A stretch of 64,000 nucleotides of DNA, from contig JAJEKV010000065.1 in assembly GCA_021234155.1 (NCBI GenBank), positions 6,057,903-6,121,902 of the forward strand, written 5' to 3'. Shown piece by piece: positions 46,286 to 56,933 of the stretch. The DNA comes from Isoetes taiwanensis (taxonomy: Eukaryota; Streptophyta; Lycopodiopsida; Isoetales; Isoetaceae). A program made the translations under genes and the position numbers. How positions within the stretch are numbered: the first letter of the stretch is position 1; each line of letters begins with the position of its first letter. A model generated the notes under the pieces. The model was not told where the DNA came from. It saw only the letters and a list, made by a program, of their open reading frames with translations, and made no database searches.

Positions 46286-46775
46286 CTTGCGACGTCTGTG
46301 CGACGTGACGTCGCAAATAACGTCACCATGCGACGTCAATGCGACGTCACGTCGCAGACACGTCGCATGCGACGTGTGGTGCGACGTCTGACACCGTGGC
46401 GTGGCGGTCCGTCATGCCGTGGACGCTTGCGCCGTGGGCGCACAGGTGTCACGCCAGTGGGCGCCTTTAGGCGCCGCGGCCGCATCGCGACGTCTGATGC
46501 TTTCGGCCCATCTGTCGCCAGGTGTGCTTGGGGCGCTGGTGGGCGGCGAGTGTCTCGCCAGTGGATGTTTACGGCGTGGCGTCGCACGCCGCGGCGTCGT
46601 ATATGTGACGTATGTGACGTATGTGTCGTTATATGACACGTCCATGCGTATATATGACGTATGTGACGTATATGACACGTCGATTTATATGTGACGATAT
46701 GACACGCCAAGGTATGTATATGTGGCGATATATGACACGTCGATGCATTATATGTGGCGTAGGTGGTCGCATGTG
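46275..46775. repeat. GC-rich field of GACGT-core repeats and palindromes
   Basis: About 500 bases dominated by repeated GACGT/ACGTC, GCGTGGCG and, towards the right, TATGTGACGTATGTGAC units. TGCGACGTGACGTCGCA (46299-46315) and its exact reverse complement (46340-46356) form a 17-base inverted repeat, each arm itself nearly palindromic. TGACGT and ACGT cores are binding motifs of plant bZIP (TGA/ABF-type) factors, but so many copies with CpG clustering look more like a satellite or a transposon terminus. The open frames across it are composition artefacts. Confidence 0.7.
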
Positions 46776-46929
46776 GCGTATATTTTTATATCTGAAGGTT
46801 AATGGTTTTTTTAGGATTACAAATTCAATAGTCACCGCGATTGATACACTGCCTAAAAAAGACTCGACGACCAACCCGCAGCTTCATTTAAGCGTGTTGC
46901 CTGCGCATGCATCATCACAGTAGATATGC

Positions 46930-47060
46930 TACCGCTATAAATTGTTCATTATAAAACTGACGTTGTTCTGTGTCAAAATCTAGTTGTTCCAAGTTTACAA
47001 TCCTTGAAGGTAACTTGACAATAGGCTTGTTGTCAATCATTGTTGCTGAGAGAAGAACAT
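46930..47060 (-). pseudogene. Fragment of an SNF2-family helicase gene
   Basis: The minus strand reads IDNKPIVKLPSRIVNLEQLD then FDTEQRQFYNEQ. This matches the segment between the two helicase lobes of RAD5/HLTF-like SNF2 proteins. No helicase motifs flank it, so it is one stranded exon-sized piece, perhaps captured by a transposon. Confidence 0.55.
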
Positions 47061-48268
47061 GATAAAGCCTTAAAATTTGTGCAAGAACACAAGAAAAATC
47101 CCACACTTTTACCTTTTGTCCGTAGAAGCATTATAGTGTTTAATATGACTTGCGGTACCGCTTGTCCCGACGCCCCTAATGGCGATTCTAGGTTTAGGTC
47201 GATGGCTAATTCTCAAACATAAGCGTTAATTCAAACATCCCCAAGGCAAAGGGATTTATTGATTATTGACTGATTGATCTGTCCATATCAATGCGGCTTC
47301 ATCAGGTCTTTCTGGAAGTAATCTTATCTCTAGATGTGAAAGAGAATGGTCATTTAGCGACGTGGGTTTGCGACGTCTGAATTACCTCCTTCATCTAGAC
47401 TCTTCAGAAACCCGGCTCATGGAAAAATGGTTTTTGGGGGCTTTGAGAGCTTGCAAGAGCTTGAAAAATATTGTCTGGAACTATATCAGCAAACCAAAGA
47501 AGCACATATGGATACGTCAATACAGGGGGAAGAAGGTTATGATTTTGTGATATATGATGGTGGAGGAATTTGCGTTTCAATTGCACAAGTTCCATATGAA
47601 GCCGAATTCCATTGATGAGGATTTTGAAAAGCCGAGATACTATGTGGCTACACCTATTGATGGCCTTGTTTCTGAGATCCATACATGGAAAGTGGAATTG
47701 GAACATAGCTCGGGCCGCTATGCCAAGAAGAGTATCTAAACCGCCACCGTTACCTTGGAAGTCTTCAAAGCGAGCATGTCATGGTGCAAAGGAAAATGGG
47801 CTTCAGACCGGAGCTTAGGGGATCACAAGGCGGTTGAGCTTGCCGACATCGCCGGGGGTCTTCACGAACACCCAATACCGAAAAAAAGTACCTCTCTTCG
47901 CTCCTACATGCCAAAATCAGATCCTTTGGTGCAGTTTTTACGCCATGCTCAGTTGTTTTCGCTTCATGACTCATGAACTTGTTCCGCTTGAGCGCCAAGA
48001 TTTTTTGGGTTTCTTCTTGATCGATTGTATGATCCGACAGTCACAACATACAAAGAAGAAAAAAATCATGCGCTTTTTTTAGAAATCTCTTAACTGCCTT
48101 TTTAATTTCTTCATTATGGCCATTCTGAGGTTGTGGAGGGCATGCCTTCTTGGACAAGTTTGTTCATCGAAAATCAAGAGAATTGTGGAGTTGGTTGAAC
48201 CAAAATATTTTAATTGGTCATCTAGCAAAATGCTTTGGGAAGAAAATAAGTGTATTCTCTCGCAACAT
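47061..48268. other. Low-information DNA with a degenerate ORF and an echo of the ACGT block
   Basis: 47344-47384 repeats the left edge of the ACGT block (GAATGG-A/T-CATTTAGCGACGTGGG). 47404-47740 (+) shows two overlapping frames (LEKYCLELYQQTKEAHMDTS; FEKPRYYVATPIDGLVSEIH) that may be one broken gene piece; I do not recognise it. The rest holds nothing I can support. Confidence 0.35.
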
Positions 48269-48271
48269 TCA

Positions 48272-48385
48272 TTCTAGAACTTTCTACAACATTCTGGAAT
48301 TTTCTAGAAGGATTCCTTAGGCTCACCCAAGATTCTCTTATATTTTAAAACTTTTTAAAACTTTCTAGAACATTCTAGAACTTTC
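48272..48385 (+). promoter_or_regulatory. Cluster of heat-shock-element-like sites
   Basis: Three groups of alternating TTC and GAA triplets at exact two-base spacing: 48272-48284 (three units), 48292-48309 (four units) and 48363-48385 (five units). Three or more such units is the classical heat-shock-factor binding site. A TATA-like and TGACGT-containing stretch follows at 48386-48420. Whether a transcript starts here is unknown. Confidence 0.55.
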
Positions 48386-48503
48386 GTATATGTGACGTAT
48401 GTGACATATGTGTCGTAGAAGGTCGCATGTTCCAGAAAGGCACCATCTTCATTGTGCCCTTAAGCCCCAGCAAGCACATGAACTTTTAATGTGAGCATTT
48501 CTA

Positions 48504-49613
48504 ATGGATTGAGCTTCATCCGAATAATTCTAAACCACCTAATGTTCGACAAGTTCCCCTTAGCCCTGGGGCTGCTTCTTTTCATCCTCTTCGTGATGGC
48601 TTTTCTCAGAATTCAAACAAATGGTTCCATATGTAGTAAGCACAATGTCGTGCTTACAAAATTCAACACAATTTATTCTTCTCTGAGTGCCACAATTTAT
48701 TCAACACAATTTATTCTTCTCTGCGGTACACAAAAAGTTCAAAATTTAGAGGATATTATGCTAGACACTCCACCGGATATTTACGTGGTGGATCTAGTTG
48801 GCTCTCAAGATAGTGTAGATTGGTTAGATAAGAAAGTCCTTGAGACCGGCATTTCATTTCGTGCTTGTGCAACCAAGTGGGCAAACTTGATTTGATAACC
48901 GATTAGCGTTGGATTTTTTGTTTTCATCGTCATTCCAAAAATCAACGCAAGCACATTTGCCTTGGCGATGGAATTGTGGAGAAAAAAAAAGATGAAAATC
49001 AATGCATGTGGAAATTTAGATATCAAGTATTGGGATAGTTCCCAAAGTTATGTCTTCACAAAAGGCCGGAGCAGTTTTGTCAAGGCAAAGAATTTGCAGG
49101 TGAATGATGTGGTTTCGCTTGAGAGAGATATCCAAGGTAAAAATTTTACATCACCGGCTGAAGGGATCCTTCTCACGGTGCCTTTGGAAATTACGTTGTT
49201 GATGCGTGATGCAAATGCCCCTTTGCGAAAGTTTTCAGTCGTTTGGAGTCGATATTTGGTATTGAAGCAACTTAAATTCTATCTTTTGATATAACTATAA
49301 TATGGTAGTTTTGAGCTCGATTAGCTCGGTTGATCCGAAATTTTTGAGCTCGTAATTTAGCTTATAGTTGATCCGTAATTTTTGAGGCACCGCCTTATGT
49401 ATATAAGCATGATGTAGAATACAAAAAACTGGATATATGATATGATATAGATTTCTGAAATCAGTTTTTCAAAATGGAATTTGAAGATAAAAATATGAAG
49501 AAGATGAATATGATCAGGATGGATATCAAGAAGATGAATGCCACGATGAATAAGGATATGACAATAATATTGCTTGTTTTAATTTATATAGGCCTATTTG
49601 TGCTATGGGTATT
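48504..49613 (+). repeat. Higher-order repeat, block A copy 1 (contains a B3-domain fragment)
   Basis: AT-rich block of about 1.11 kb, repeated at 51296-52410 with many small indels. It includes a 134-codon open stretch (48491-48895; LEDIMLDTPPDIYVVDLVGS) of unknown nature and a B3 piece (see 48962-49294). It ends where the GC-rich U block begins. Confidence 0.85.
48962..49294 (+). pseudogene. B3 DNA-binding domain fragment (RAV/ABI3-like)
   Basis: The ORF reads [20 protein letters not shown] then [17 protein letters not shown]. This is the second half of a plant B3 domain (the [20 protein letters not shown] type of RAV/NGATHA and related factors), followed by an out-strand region LRKFSVVW. 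The first half of the domain, including the LVIPKQ-type segment, is not found. The copy at about 51790-51935 has a stop after VNDVVSL. It is a gene fragment carried in the repeat, not a working transcription factor. Confidence 0.65.
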
Positions 49614-50745
49614 TCGGGGCAAGCAGCTTCCGGGGGGATTTTAGGGTCCGTGGCTTCAAGTCCAACACCCCCACTCCATTCAAGTCACGCAAGGTCCCAC
49701 CCGATCGACAAGAGAGGGCCTCCAAAACGTAAACCCTGTGGGTTGCCAGGTTCTAGAAGGGTTTGCGTTTTGGGGGCCGAGACTTGGTCTGTTGCACTTG
49801 GGACCTGGCCGAGGAGCTGCAGCCGAGAATACGGAGCAAGGGGAACTGACGGAACGGAGTTTGGGCCTGTCCTCCTCCCGATGTGGCAAGTAGAAGTCGG
49901 GGGGCGCTTTTGCAGTGGCAAGACATTCATAAATTCGCAATTAATGCATTGTACGAAAATAAATTCTGATTTTTTGCCAGCTGGAATCCTAATCCATTTC
50001 CAGCACACAGCCCAATTTTCTAAATTTTCGGAGAAGGTCTAGGTCAAAGGGTTAGCATTAGAACGGTCGGGGCAGCCCGTTGCAGGGCAACCGAGCTGGC
50101 ACCCTTCCCCAAGTCAAACGAGGCCAGGACCTTGCAGCGATCCCTCACAAGAGGGGAGAGTCCGGACCCCAAGAGGCGGGATCCAAAAAAGTTCCCGAGG
50201 CAGCCCTTCCTGGCAGCGCTCCCCCGGGGGGCTGCACGCTAATGACCACCCTCCCGGAGCCCGGTTCCCCTATCCGACCGTTGGATCCTCCGTTCAGGCC
50301 CCTTTGAAGGCCCAAACGATTCCGTGATCGGTCCGGAGAACTTGTCAAACCGCGGGGCGTCCTGAGGTCGGCCTTGTAGAAACCGCAGTGTCTTGTCGTT
50401 CGGGCACCGGGGAGGCTCCGGAATGGCAAATCGACCCTGCCAAATCGTCCGGAATGGCGAAATTACCCTAGGGAGCAAGTTACAAGGTCGGTTTTGCAAA
50501 AGAAAGAAACACTCACGCCTTCCACGACAGTATCCCGCGCATCCACATCCTAGGCCAATTGACTACGAAAGTGTGATGGAAGTGAGCTACTTTGGCGCTT
50601 CTTAGAGGTCGGGTGGTCTTCCGCCACGAACTTGGTGCCCGTGGCAACGCCGACGCTAGAGTCCATTGGCGTAGAAGTCAAATCGTGATTCCTGAGAGGG
50701 AGGTCGCCTCGGGTCCGGCCCCCGTGGCCTTGGGGAGAGGAAATT
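49614..50745. repeat. Higher-order repeat, block U copy 1 (1132 bp, GC-rich)
   Basis: Runs from CGGGGCAAGCAG to the next occurrence of the same start. It shares CATTCATAAATTCGCAATTA and AGCAAGTTACAAGGTCGGTT with the other copies. The open frames in it are not conserved between copies because of indels, so I regard it as non-coding. Confidence 0.88.
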
Positions 50746-51186
50746 CGGGGCAAGCAGCCTTCCGGGGATTTTAGGGTCCGTGCTCAAGGCCAACACCCCC
50801 ACTCCACGCCAAGTCACGGGCAAGGTCCCTTTGACCGACAAGGAGAGGGCCTCCAAAACGAAAACCCGTGGGTTGCCGTGTTCTAGAAGGGTTTGGCGCT
50901 TTGGGGGCCGGTGACTTGGTCTGTTGCACTTGGGACCTGGCCGAAAGCCGCAGCCGAGAATACGGAGCAAGGGGAACCCCACGGAACGGAGTTTGGGCCT
51001 GTCCTCCTCCGATGTGGCAAGTAGAAGTCGGGGCGCTTTTGCAAAGTGGCAAGACATTCATAAATTCGCAATTAATGCATTGTACCTAAAATAAATTCTG
51101 ATTTTTGCCACCGGATTCCTAACCCATCTCCAAAGACACAGCCCAATTTTCAAATTTTCTGAGAAGGTCTAGGTCAAAGGGTTAGC
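50746..51186. repeat. Higher-order repeat, block U copy 2 (first 440 bp only)
   Basis: Matches the first 440 bases of U, ending at AAAGGGTTAG. Confidence 0.88.
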
Positions 51187-51295
51187 TAAGGTCAAAGGAA
51201 TGGAGTTTGTGGGATCGTTGTACTTGGGGTTGACCTTGGCTCGCTGGACGTTATACTTGGTCTAAGATTGCATTGAGAATATAAGCAATTAATGC
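51187..51295. repeat. Higher-order repeat, junction segment X copy 1
   Basis: About 109 bases (GCTAAGGTCAAAGGAATGGA onwards), repeated at 55071-55165. It follows only the truncated U copies. Confidence 0.85.
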
Positions 51296-52410
51296 ATGGA
51301 TTGAGCTTCATCCAGAATAATTCTAAACCACCTAATGTTCGACAGTGTGCCCCTTAGCCTGGGGGGCTGCTTCTTTTCATCCTCTTCAGATGGCTTTCTG
51401 TAATTCAGAACAAATGGTTCCATATGTAGTAAGCACAATGTCGTGCTTACAAAATTCAACACAATTTATTCTTCTCTGAGTGCCACAATTTATTCAACAC
51501 AATTTATTCTTCTCTGCGTGCCACAAAAGTTCAGCCTAGAGGATATTATGCTAGACACTCCACCAGATATTTCTGTGGTGGATCTAGTTGGCTCTCAAGA
51601 TAGTGTAGATTGGTTAGATAAGAAAGTCCTTGAGACCGGCATTTCATTTCGTGCTTGTGCAACCAAGTGGGCGACTTGATTTGATAACCGATTCTCGCTG
51701 GATTTTTGTTTCAAACATCATTCCAAAAAATCAACGCAGCTACATTTGCCTCATGATGGAATTGTGGAGAAAAAAAAAAAAAAGATGAAAATCAATGCAT
51801 GTGGAAATTTAGATATCTTTATTATTGGGATAGTTCCCAAAGTTATGTCTTCACAAAAGGTCGGAGCAGATTTGTCAAGGCAAAGAATTTGCGTGTGAAT
51901 GATGTGGTTTCGCTTTGAGAGAGATATCCAAGGTAAAAATTTTACATCAGTGGCTTAAGGGATCCTTCTGGCCGGTGCCGGAAATTACAAAGATGTTGAT
52001 GCGGGATGCAAATGTTTCCCTTGCGTAAAGTTTTCAGGCCGCTTTTGAGTCGATATTTGGTATTGAAGCAACTTAAATTCTATCTTTGATATAACTATAA
52101 TATGGTAGTTTTGAGCTCGATTAGCTCCTGGTTGATCCGTAATTTTTGAGCTCGTAATTTAGCTTATAGTTGATCCGAATTTTTGAGGCAATCGCCTTAT
52201 GTATATAAGCATGATGTAGAATACAAAAACCGGATATATGATATGATATAGATTTTAAATCGCTTTTCAAAATGGAATTTGAAGATAAAAATATGAAGAA
52301 GATGAATATGATCGATGGATATCAAGAAGATGAATGCCACGATGAATAAGGATATGACAATAATATTGCTTGTTTTAATTTATATAGGCCTATTTGTGCT
52401 ATGGGTATTT
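51296..52410 (+). repeat. Higher-order repeat, block A copy 2
   Basis: Same order of segments as 48504-49613, including the degenerate B3 piece near 51790-51935. Confidence 0.88.
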
Positions 52411-53521
52411 CGGGCAAGCAGCCTAGGGGGATTTTAGGGTCCGGTGTTTCGCCAACACCCCCCCCCACTCCACGTCAAGTCACGCCAAGGTCCCGCCCGA
52501 CCGACAAGGAGGGCCTCCAAAACGAAACCCCGTGGGTTGCCGTGTTCTAGAAGGGTTTGCGCTTTGGGGGCGAGACTTGGTCTGTTGCACTTGGGACCCG
52601 GGCCGAGGAGCCGCAGCCGTGAATACCTGAGCAAGGGGAACCCGACGGAACGGAGTTTGGGCCTGTCCTCCTCCCGATGTGGCAAGTAGAAGTCGGGGGC
52701 TTTGCAAAGGGCAAGACATTCATAAATTCGCAATTAATGCATTGTACGAAAATAAATTCTGATTTTTTGCCGGCTGGAATCCTAATCCATTTCCAAAGAC
52801 AGCCCAATTTTTCTAAATTTTCGGAGAAGGTCTAGGTCAAAGGGTTAAGATTAGAATCGGCCGGGCAGCCCGCTGCGTGGCAACCGAGCCGGCACCCTTC
52901 CCCAAGTCAAACGAGGCCAGGACCTTGCAGGATCCCTCACAAGAGGGGAGAGTCCCGACCCCAAGAGGCGGGATCCAAAAAGTTCCCGAGGCAGCCCTTC
53001 CCGCGGGCAGCCCCTGGGTCGCACGCTATGACCACCCTCCCGGAGCCCGGCCCCTATCCGGACCGCTGATCCTCCGCTCAGGGCCCCTCTTCGAAGGCCC
53101 AAAAGATTCCAGATCGGGTCCGGAGAACTTGTCAAACCGCGGGGGCGCCCCGGTGGCCTACCTTGTAAAACCGCAGTTGTCTTGTCGCTCGGGCACCGGG
53201 AGGTTCCTAATGGCAAATCGACCCCGCCAAATCGTCCCGAATGGCTAAATTACCCTGGGAGCAAGTTACAAGGTCGGTTTTGCAAAGAAAGAAACACTCA
53301 CGCCCTCCACGACAAGATCCCGCATCCACATCCTAGGCCAATTGACTACGAGTATGATGGAAGTGAGCTACTTTGGCGCTTCTTGAGGGTCGGTGGTCTT
53401 CGCCACGGAACTTGGTCCCCGTGGCAACGCCGACGCTTCGAGTCCATTGGCGAGTCAAATCGCAATTCCGGGAGAGGGGAGGTCGCCTCGTCCGGCCCCG
53501 TGGCCTTGGGGAGAGGAAATT
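52411..53521. repeat. Higher-order repeat, block U copy 3 (full length)
   Basis: 1111 bp; same landmarks as copy 1. Confidence 0.88.
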
Positions 53522-54632
53522 CGGGGCAAGTAGCTCGGGATTTTAGGGTCCGCGTTCGGCGCCAACACCCCCACCACTCCACGCCAAGTCACGCAAGGTC
53601 CCGCCTGGACCGACAGGGGAGAGGGCCTCCAAAAACGTAAACCCCGTGGGTTGCTGTGTCTAGAAGGGTTTGCGCGCTGGGGGCCGAGACTGGTCCGGCA
53701 CTTGGGACCCCGGCCGAGGAGCTGCAAAATGGAGAATACGGAGCAAGGGGAACTGACGGAGCGGAGTTTGGGCCTGTCCTCCTCCGATGTGGCGCAGAAG
53801 TTTGGGGCTTTTGCAGCGGGCAAAGACATTCATAAATTCGCAATTAATGCATTGTACGAAAATAAATTCTGATTTTTTTGCCGGGGCTAGATTCCTAACC
53901 CATCTCCAGCACACAGCCCACTTTTCAAATTTTCGAGAAGGTCTAGGTCAAAGGGTTAGTAAGAACGCCCGGCAGCCTCGCAGCCCGTTGGCAACCGAGC
54001 TGGCACCCTCCCCAAGTCAAACGAGGCCGTGGACCTTGCAGGATCCCTCACAAGAGGGGAGAGTCCGGACCCCAAGAGGCGGGATCCAAAAACGCCTCCC
54101 GGGCAGCCCTTCCCGGCAGCCTCCCCCGGGGCTGACGCTAATGACCACGCCCCGAGCCCGGTTCCCCATCCGACCGCTGATCCTCCATTCAGGGCCCCTC
54201 TTCGAAGGCCCAAAAGATTCCGATCGGGCCCCGAGAACTTGTCAAACCGGGCGGGCGCCCCGAGGTCGACTCTTGTAGAAACCGGCAGTTGTCTTGTCGC
54301 TCGCACCGGAGGCTCCTAAATGGCAAATCAACCCCGCCAAATCGTCCGAATGGCGAAATTACCCTAGGGAGCAAGTTACAAGGTCGGTTTTGCAAAAGAA
54401 AGAAACACTCACGCCTTCCACGACAAAGATCCCGCATCCACATCCTAGGCCAATTGACTACGAGTGTGATGGAAGTGAGCTACTTTGGCGCTTCTTGAGG
54501 TCGGTGGTGGTCCGCCACGGAACTTGGTTCCTGTGGCAACGCCGACGCTCGGAGTCCATTGGCGTAGTCAAATCGCGATTCGAGAGGGGAGGTCGCCTCA
54601 TCCCGCCCCCGTGGCCTTGGGAGAGGGAAATT
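53522..54632. repeat. Higher-order repeat, block U copy 4 (full length)
   Basis: 1111 bp; directly follows copy 3 head-to-tail. Confidence 0.88.
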
Positions 54633-55165
54633 CGGCAAGCAGCCCGGGGATTTTAGGGTCCGTGTTCTCGCGCCAACACCCCCACTCCACGCCAAGTCAC
54701 GGCAAGGTCCCCCCGACCGACATGAGAGGGCCTCCAAAACGTAAAACCCAAAGGCTGCCGTGTTCTAGAAGGGTTTGCGCTTTTGGGGGGCCGAGACTTG
54801 GTCTGTTGCACTGGGACCGGCCGAAGCCGCAGCCGGTGAATACGAGCAAGGGGAACCGACGAGCGGGAGTTTGGGCCCGTCCTCCTCCCGGTGGCAAGTA
54901 GAAGTCGGGGGCGCTTTTGCAAAGGGCAAGACATTCATAAATTCGCAATTAATGCATTGTACGAAAAATAAATTCTGATTTTTTTTGCCACCGGATTCCT
55001 AACCCATCTCCAAAGACACAGCCCAATTTTCGAAATTTTGAGAAGGAGAAGGTCTAGGTCAAAGGGTTAGGCTAAGGTCAAAGGAATGGAGTTTGTGGGA
55101 TCGCTTGTACTTTGGGTTGACCTTGGCTCACTGGACGCTATACTTGGTCTAAGATTGCATTGGAC
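54633..55165. repeat. Higher-order repeat, block U copy 5 (first 438 bp) plus segment X copy 2
   Basis: U is truncated at the same point as copy 2 (about 55070) and is followed by X. Confidence 0.87.
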
Positions 55166-55800
55166 GAAACCCCGTGGACTTGCCGATTCTAGAAGGGTTT
55201 TGTTTTGGTTTTTCTCTCCCCTAAAGCTATTTGACATGGATGGCATAACTAACTTGTAATGAATCTGTTTTGTTTCTCGTAAAACAATTGTACCTTGATG
55301 AAAGATTGCTTCATAGTTTCCAAGTGAAAAATTTTTAATGTGTCCGCACCGCCTTGTTGCCCCCGTGGTCAAAGACTCGCCTTTTTTCGATGCACACTCT
55401 TTTAGTTATGCATTTTATTGCATTTATGGTTTATAAATTCATAGTTAATGCATGGCATGGAATTAAATTATGGTTTTTGGTCAGCTGGCTTCCATGGTCA
55501 TCACCAGCATACAGGAAAATTTCCAAAATTTTCGGATAAGGTCCGCACTAAGCGCTTGGTTAGGAACGTCCGCAGCCCCGTTGTTGGGCAAGCATGACCG
55601 GCACCCTTCCCCAAGTCAAACAAGGCGACTTTTGAATGGCCACCTCAGAGGGAGAGTCCCGGCCCCGGAGACGGACCCCAAAAATGTTCTCGAGGCAACT
55701 GCCTCCGCACCGCCTGGGACCAGATGCTAATGAACACCTCCCGGCCGGGCCCCTATATATCCGACCGCCCTCCGCTCAAGGATCCAGCCTCGACTGTTCA
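55166..55800. repeat. Diverged sixth U copy
   Basis: Matches internal U in patches: GAAACCCCGTGGACTTGCCG, ATAAATTCATAGTTAATGCA, CACCCTTCCCCAAGTCAAAC and GGGAGAGTCCCGGCCCCGGA. It is more diverged than copies 1-5 and may represent an older array edge. Confidence 0.7.
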
Positions 55801-56059
55801 AATAAGCCTAGGGACAAACTTTTACGAGCTTCACATTAAAAAAGATGCAAAAACAATAACGCCGCTTATAACAAAATATCGCCGGCGGATCGCCGCGGCG
55901 GATTTTTGAAATAACGTCAAATAAGGACGCCTGCGAGGAATATTTTGAAAACAAAACTTTACTTCTTCGAGGTTCTTCATGACTAAAAGGAAGTACCTCG
56001 ATCTAAAAGCAACCATTCTAAGGTTAGTATATCATGTTTTTTAGATTGAATAGGTTTTT
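55801..56059. other. Spacer
   Basis: A short CG-rich palindromic patch (GCCGGCGGATCGCCGCGGCGG, about 55862-55882) stands out; otherwise nothing is recognised. Confidence 0.3.
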
Positions 56060-56815
56060 TTGATTGAATGGTGCATGCCCAACCTTCCTCTTTTTTGGTT
56101 TTTCCTTCCTCTTCTTCTTTGTTCTTGATTTTTTTTCTTCCCATTCTTCCATGCCCTCTTCCTCCTTTCTTCTTTCTCATGCTTCATTTCTTCCTCATTC
56201 TTCCTCATGCTTCATTTCCTCCTTCTTCCATGCTTCATTCTTTCCTCATTCTTTCTTCCCATATTTCTTCTTTCCTCATTTCTTTCTCATTCTTTCTTCC
56301 TCATTCTTTCTCATTTCTTTCTTCCTCATGCTTTCATTCTTTATTCCTCACTCTTTTCTCATTCTTCCTCATTCTTTTCATTTTTGCTTTCTCATTTCTT
56401 TTCTCATGCTTTCTCATTTCTTTCTCATTTCTTTCTCATGCTTTCTCATTTATTTCTCATTTCCATTCTTTCTCATGCTTTCTCATTCCTCATTCTTTCC
56501 CTCCCTTCCTCATTTCTTTCTTTCTCTTCCTTCCTTATTCTTTCATTTTTTTCATTTCTTATTCTTTTCATTCTTTTAATTTCATTTCTTCATTCTTCAT
56601 TTGTTTCTTATTCTTCACATTTCTTCCTCACTTTCCATCTCGATCCTTTTCTTTCCTTCCCTATATTTCTTTCCTTCCATCTCTATTCCTTCCCTCTTAT
56701 TTCCTTATTTTTTTCATTCTTTCTTGTTTCTTCTTATTTTCTCTATTCTATCCTTATTTCTTCTTCGATGTTTTTCTTCTTTGTTCTTATTCTTTCTAAT
56801 GCTTTGTTACTTCCG
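56060..56815. repeat. Long pyrimidine-rich low-complexity tract (TTCTCAT/TTCCTCA-type)
   Basis: About 750 bases almost free of G on the plus strand, built of irregular TTTCTCAT, CATTCTTTCT and TTCCTCATTC units. The long open frames here follow from lack of stops in such sequence and are not genes. Confidence 0.9.
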
Positions 56816-56933
56816 CTAAATTTTCTATTACGATTTGACCCGACAGATCTTGTACACGGCCCTTATTTTGGTAAGTAGTTGATCGTGACTTGCATTTTAT
56901 TTTTATAGTTTTAAGTAGGTTAAAAAATTGATG

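Noticed and set aside
46298-46710. Arg-rich ORFs in the ACGT block
   Set aside because: Present in several frames on both strands; a product of CG-rich repeats.
49605-54978. Many ORFs of 60-150 codons in the U blocks
   Set aside because: They occur on both strands and shift frame between copies because of indels; no domain is recognised.
56064-56878. Ser/Phe-rich ORFs of 171-243 codons
   Set aside because: The tract lacks G and therefore lacks stops; codon composition simply mirrors TTC/TCT/CAT repeats.
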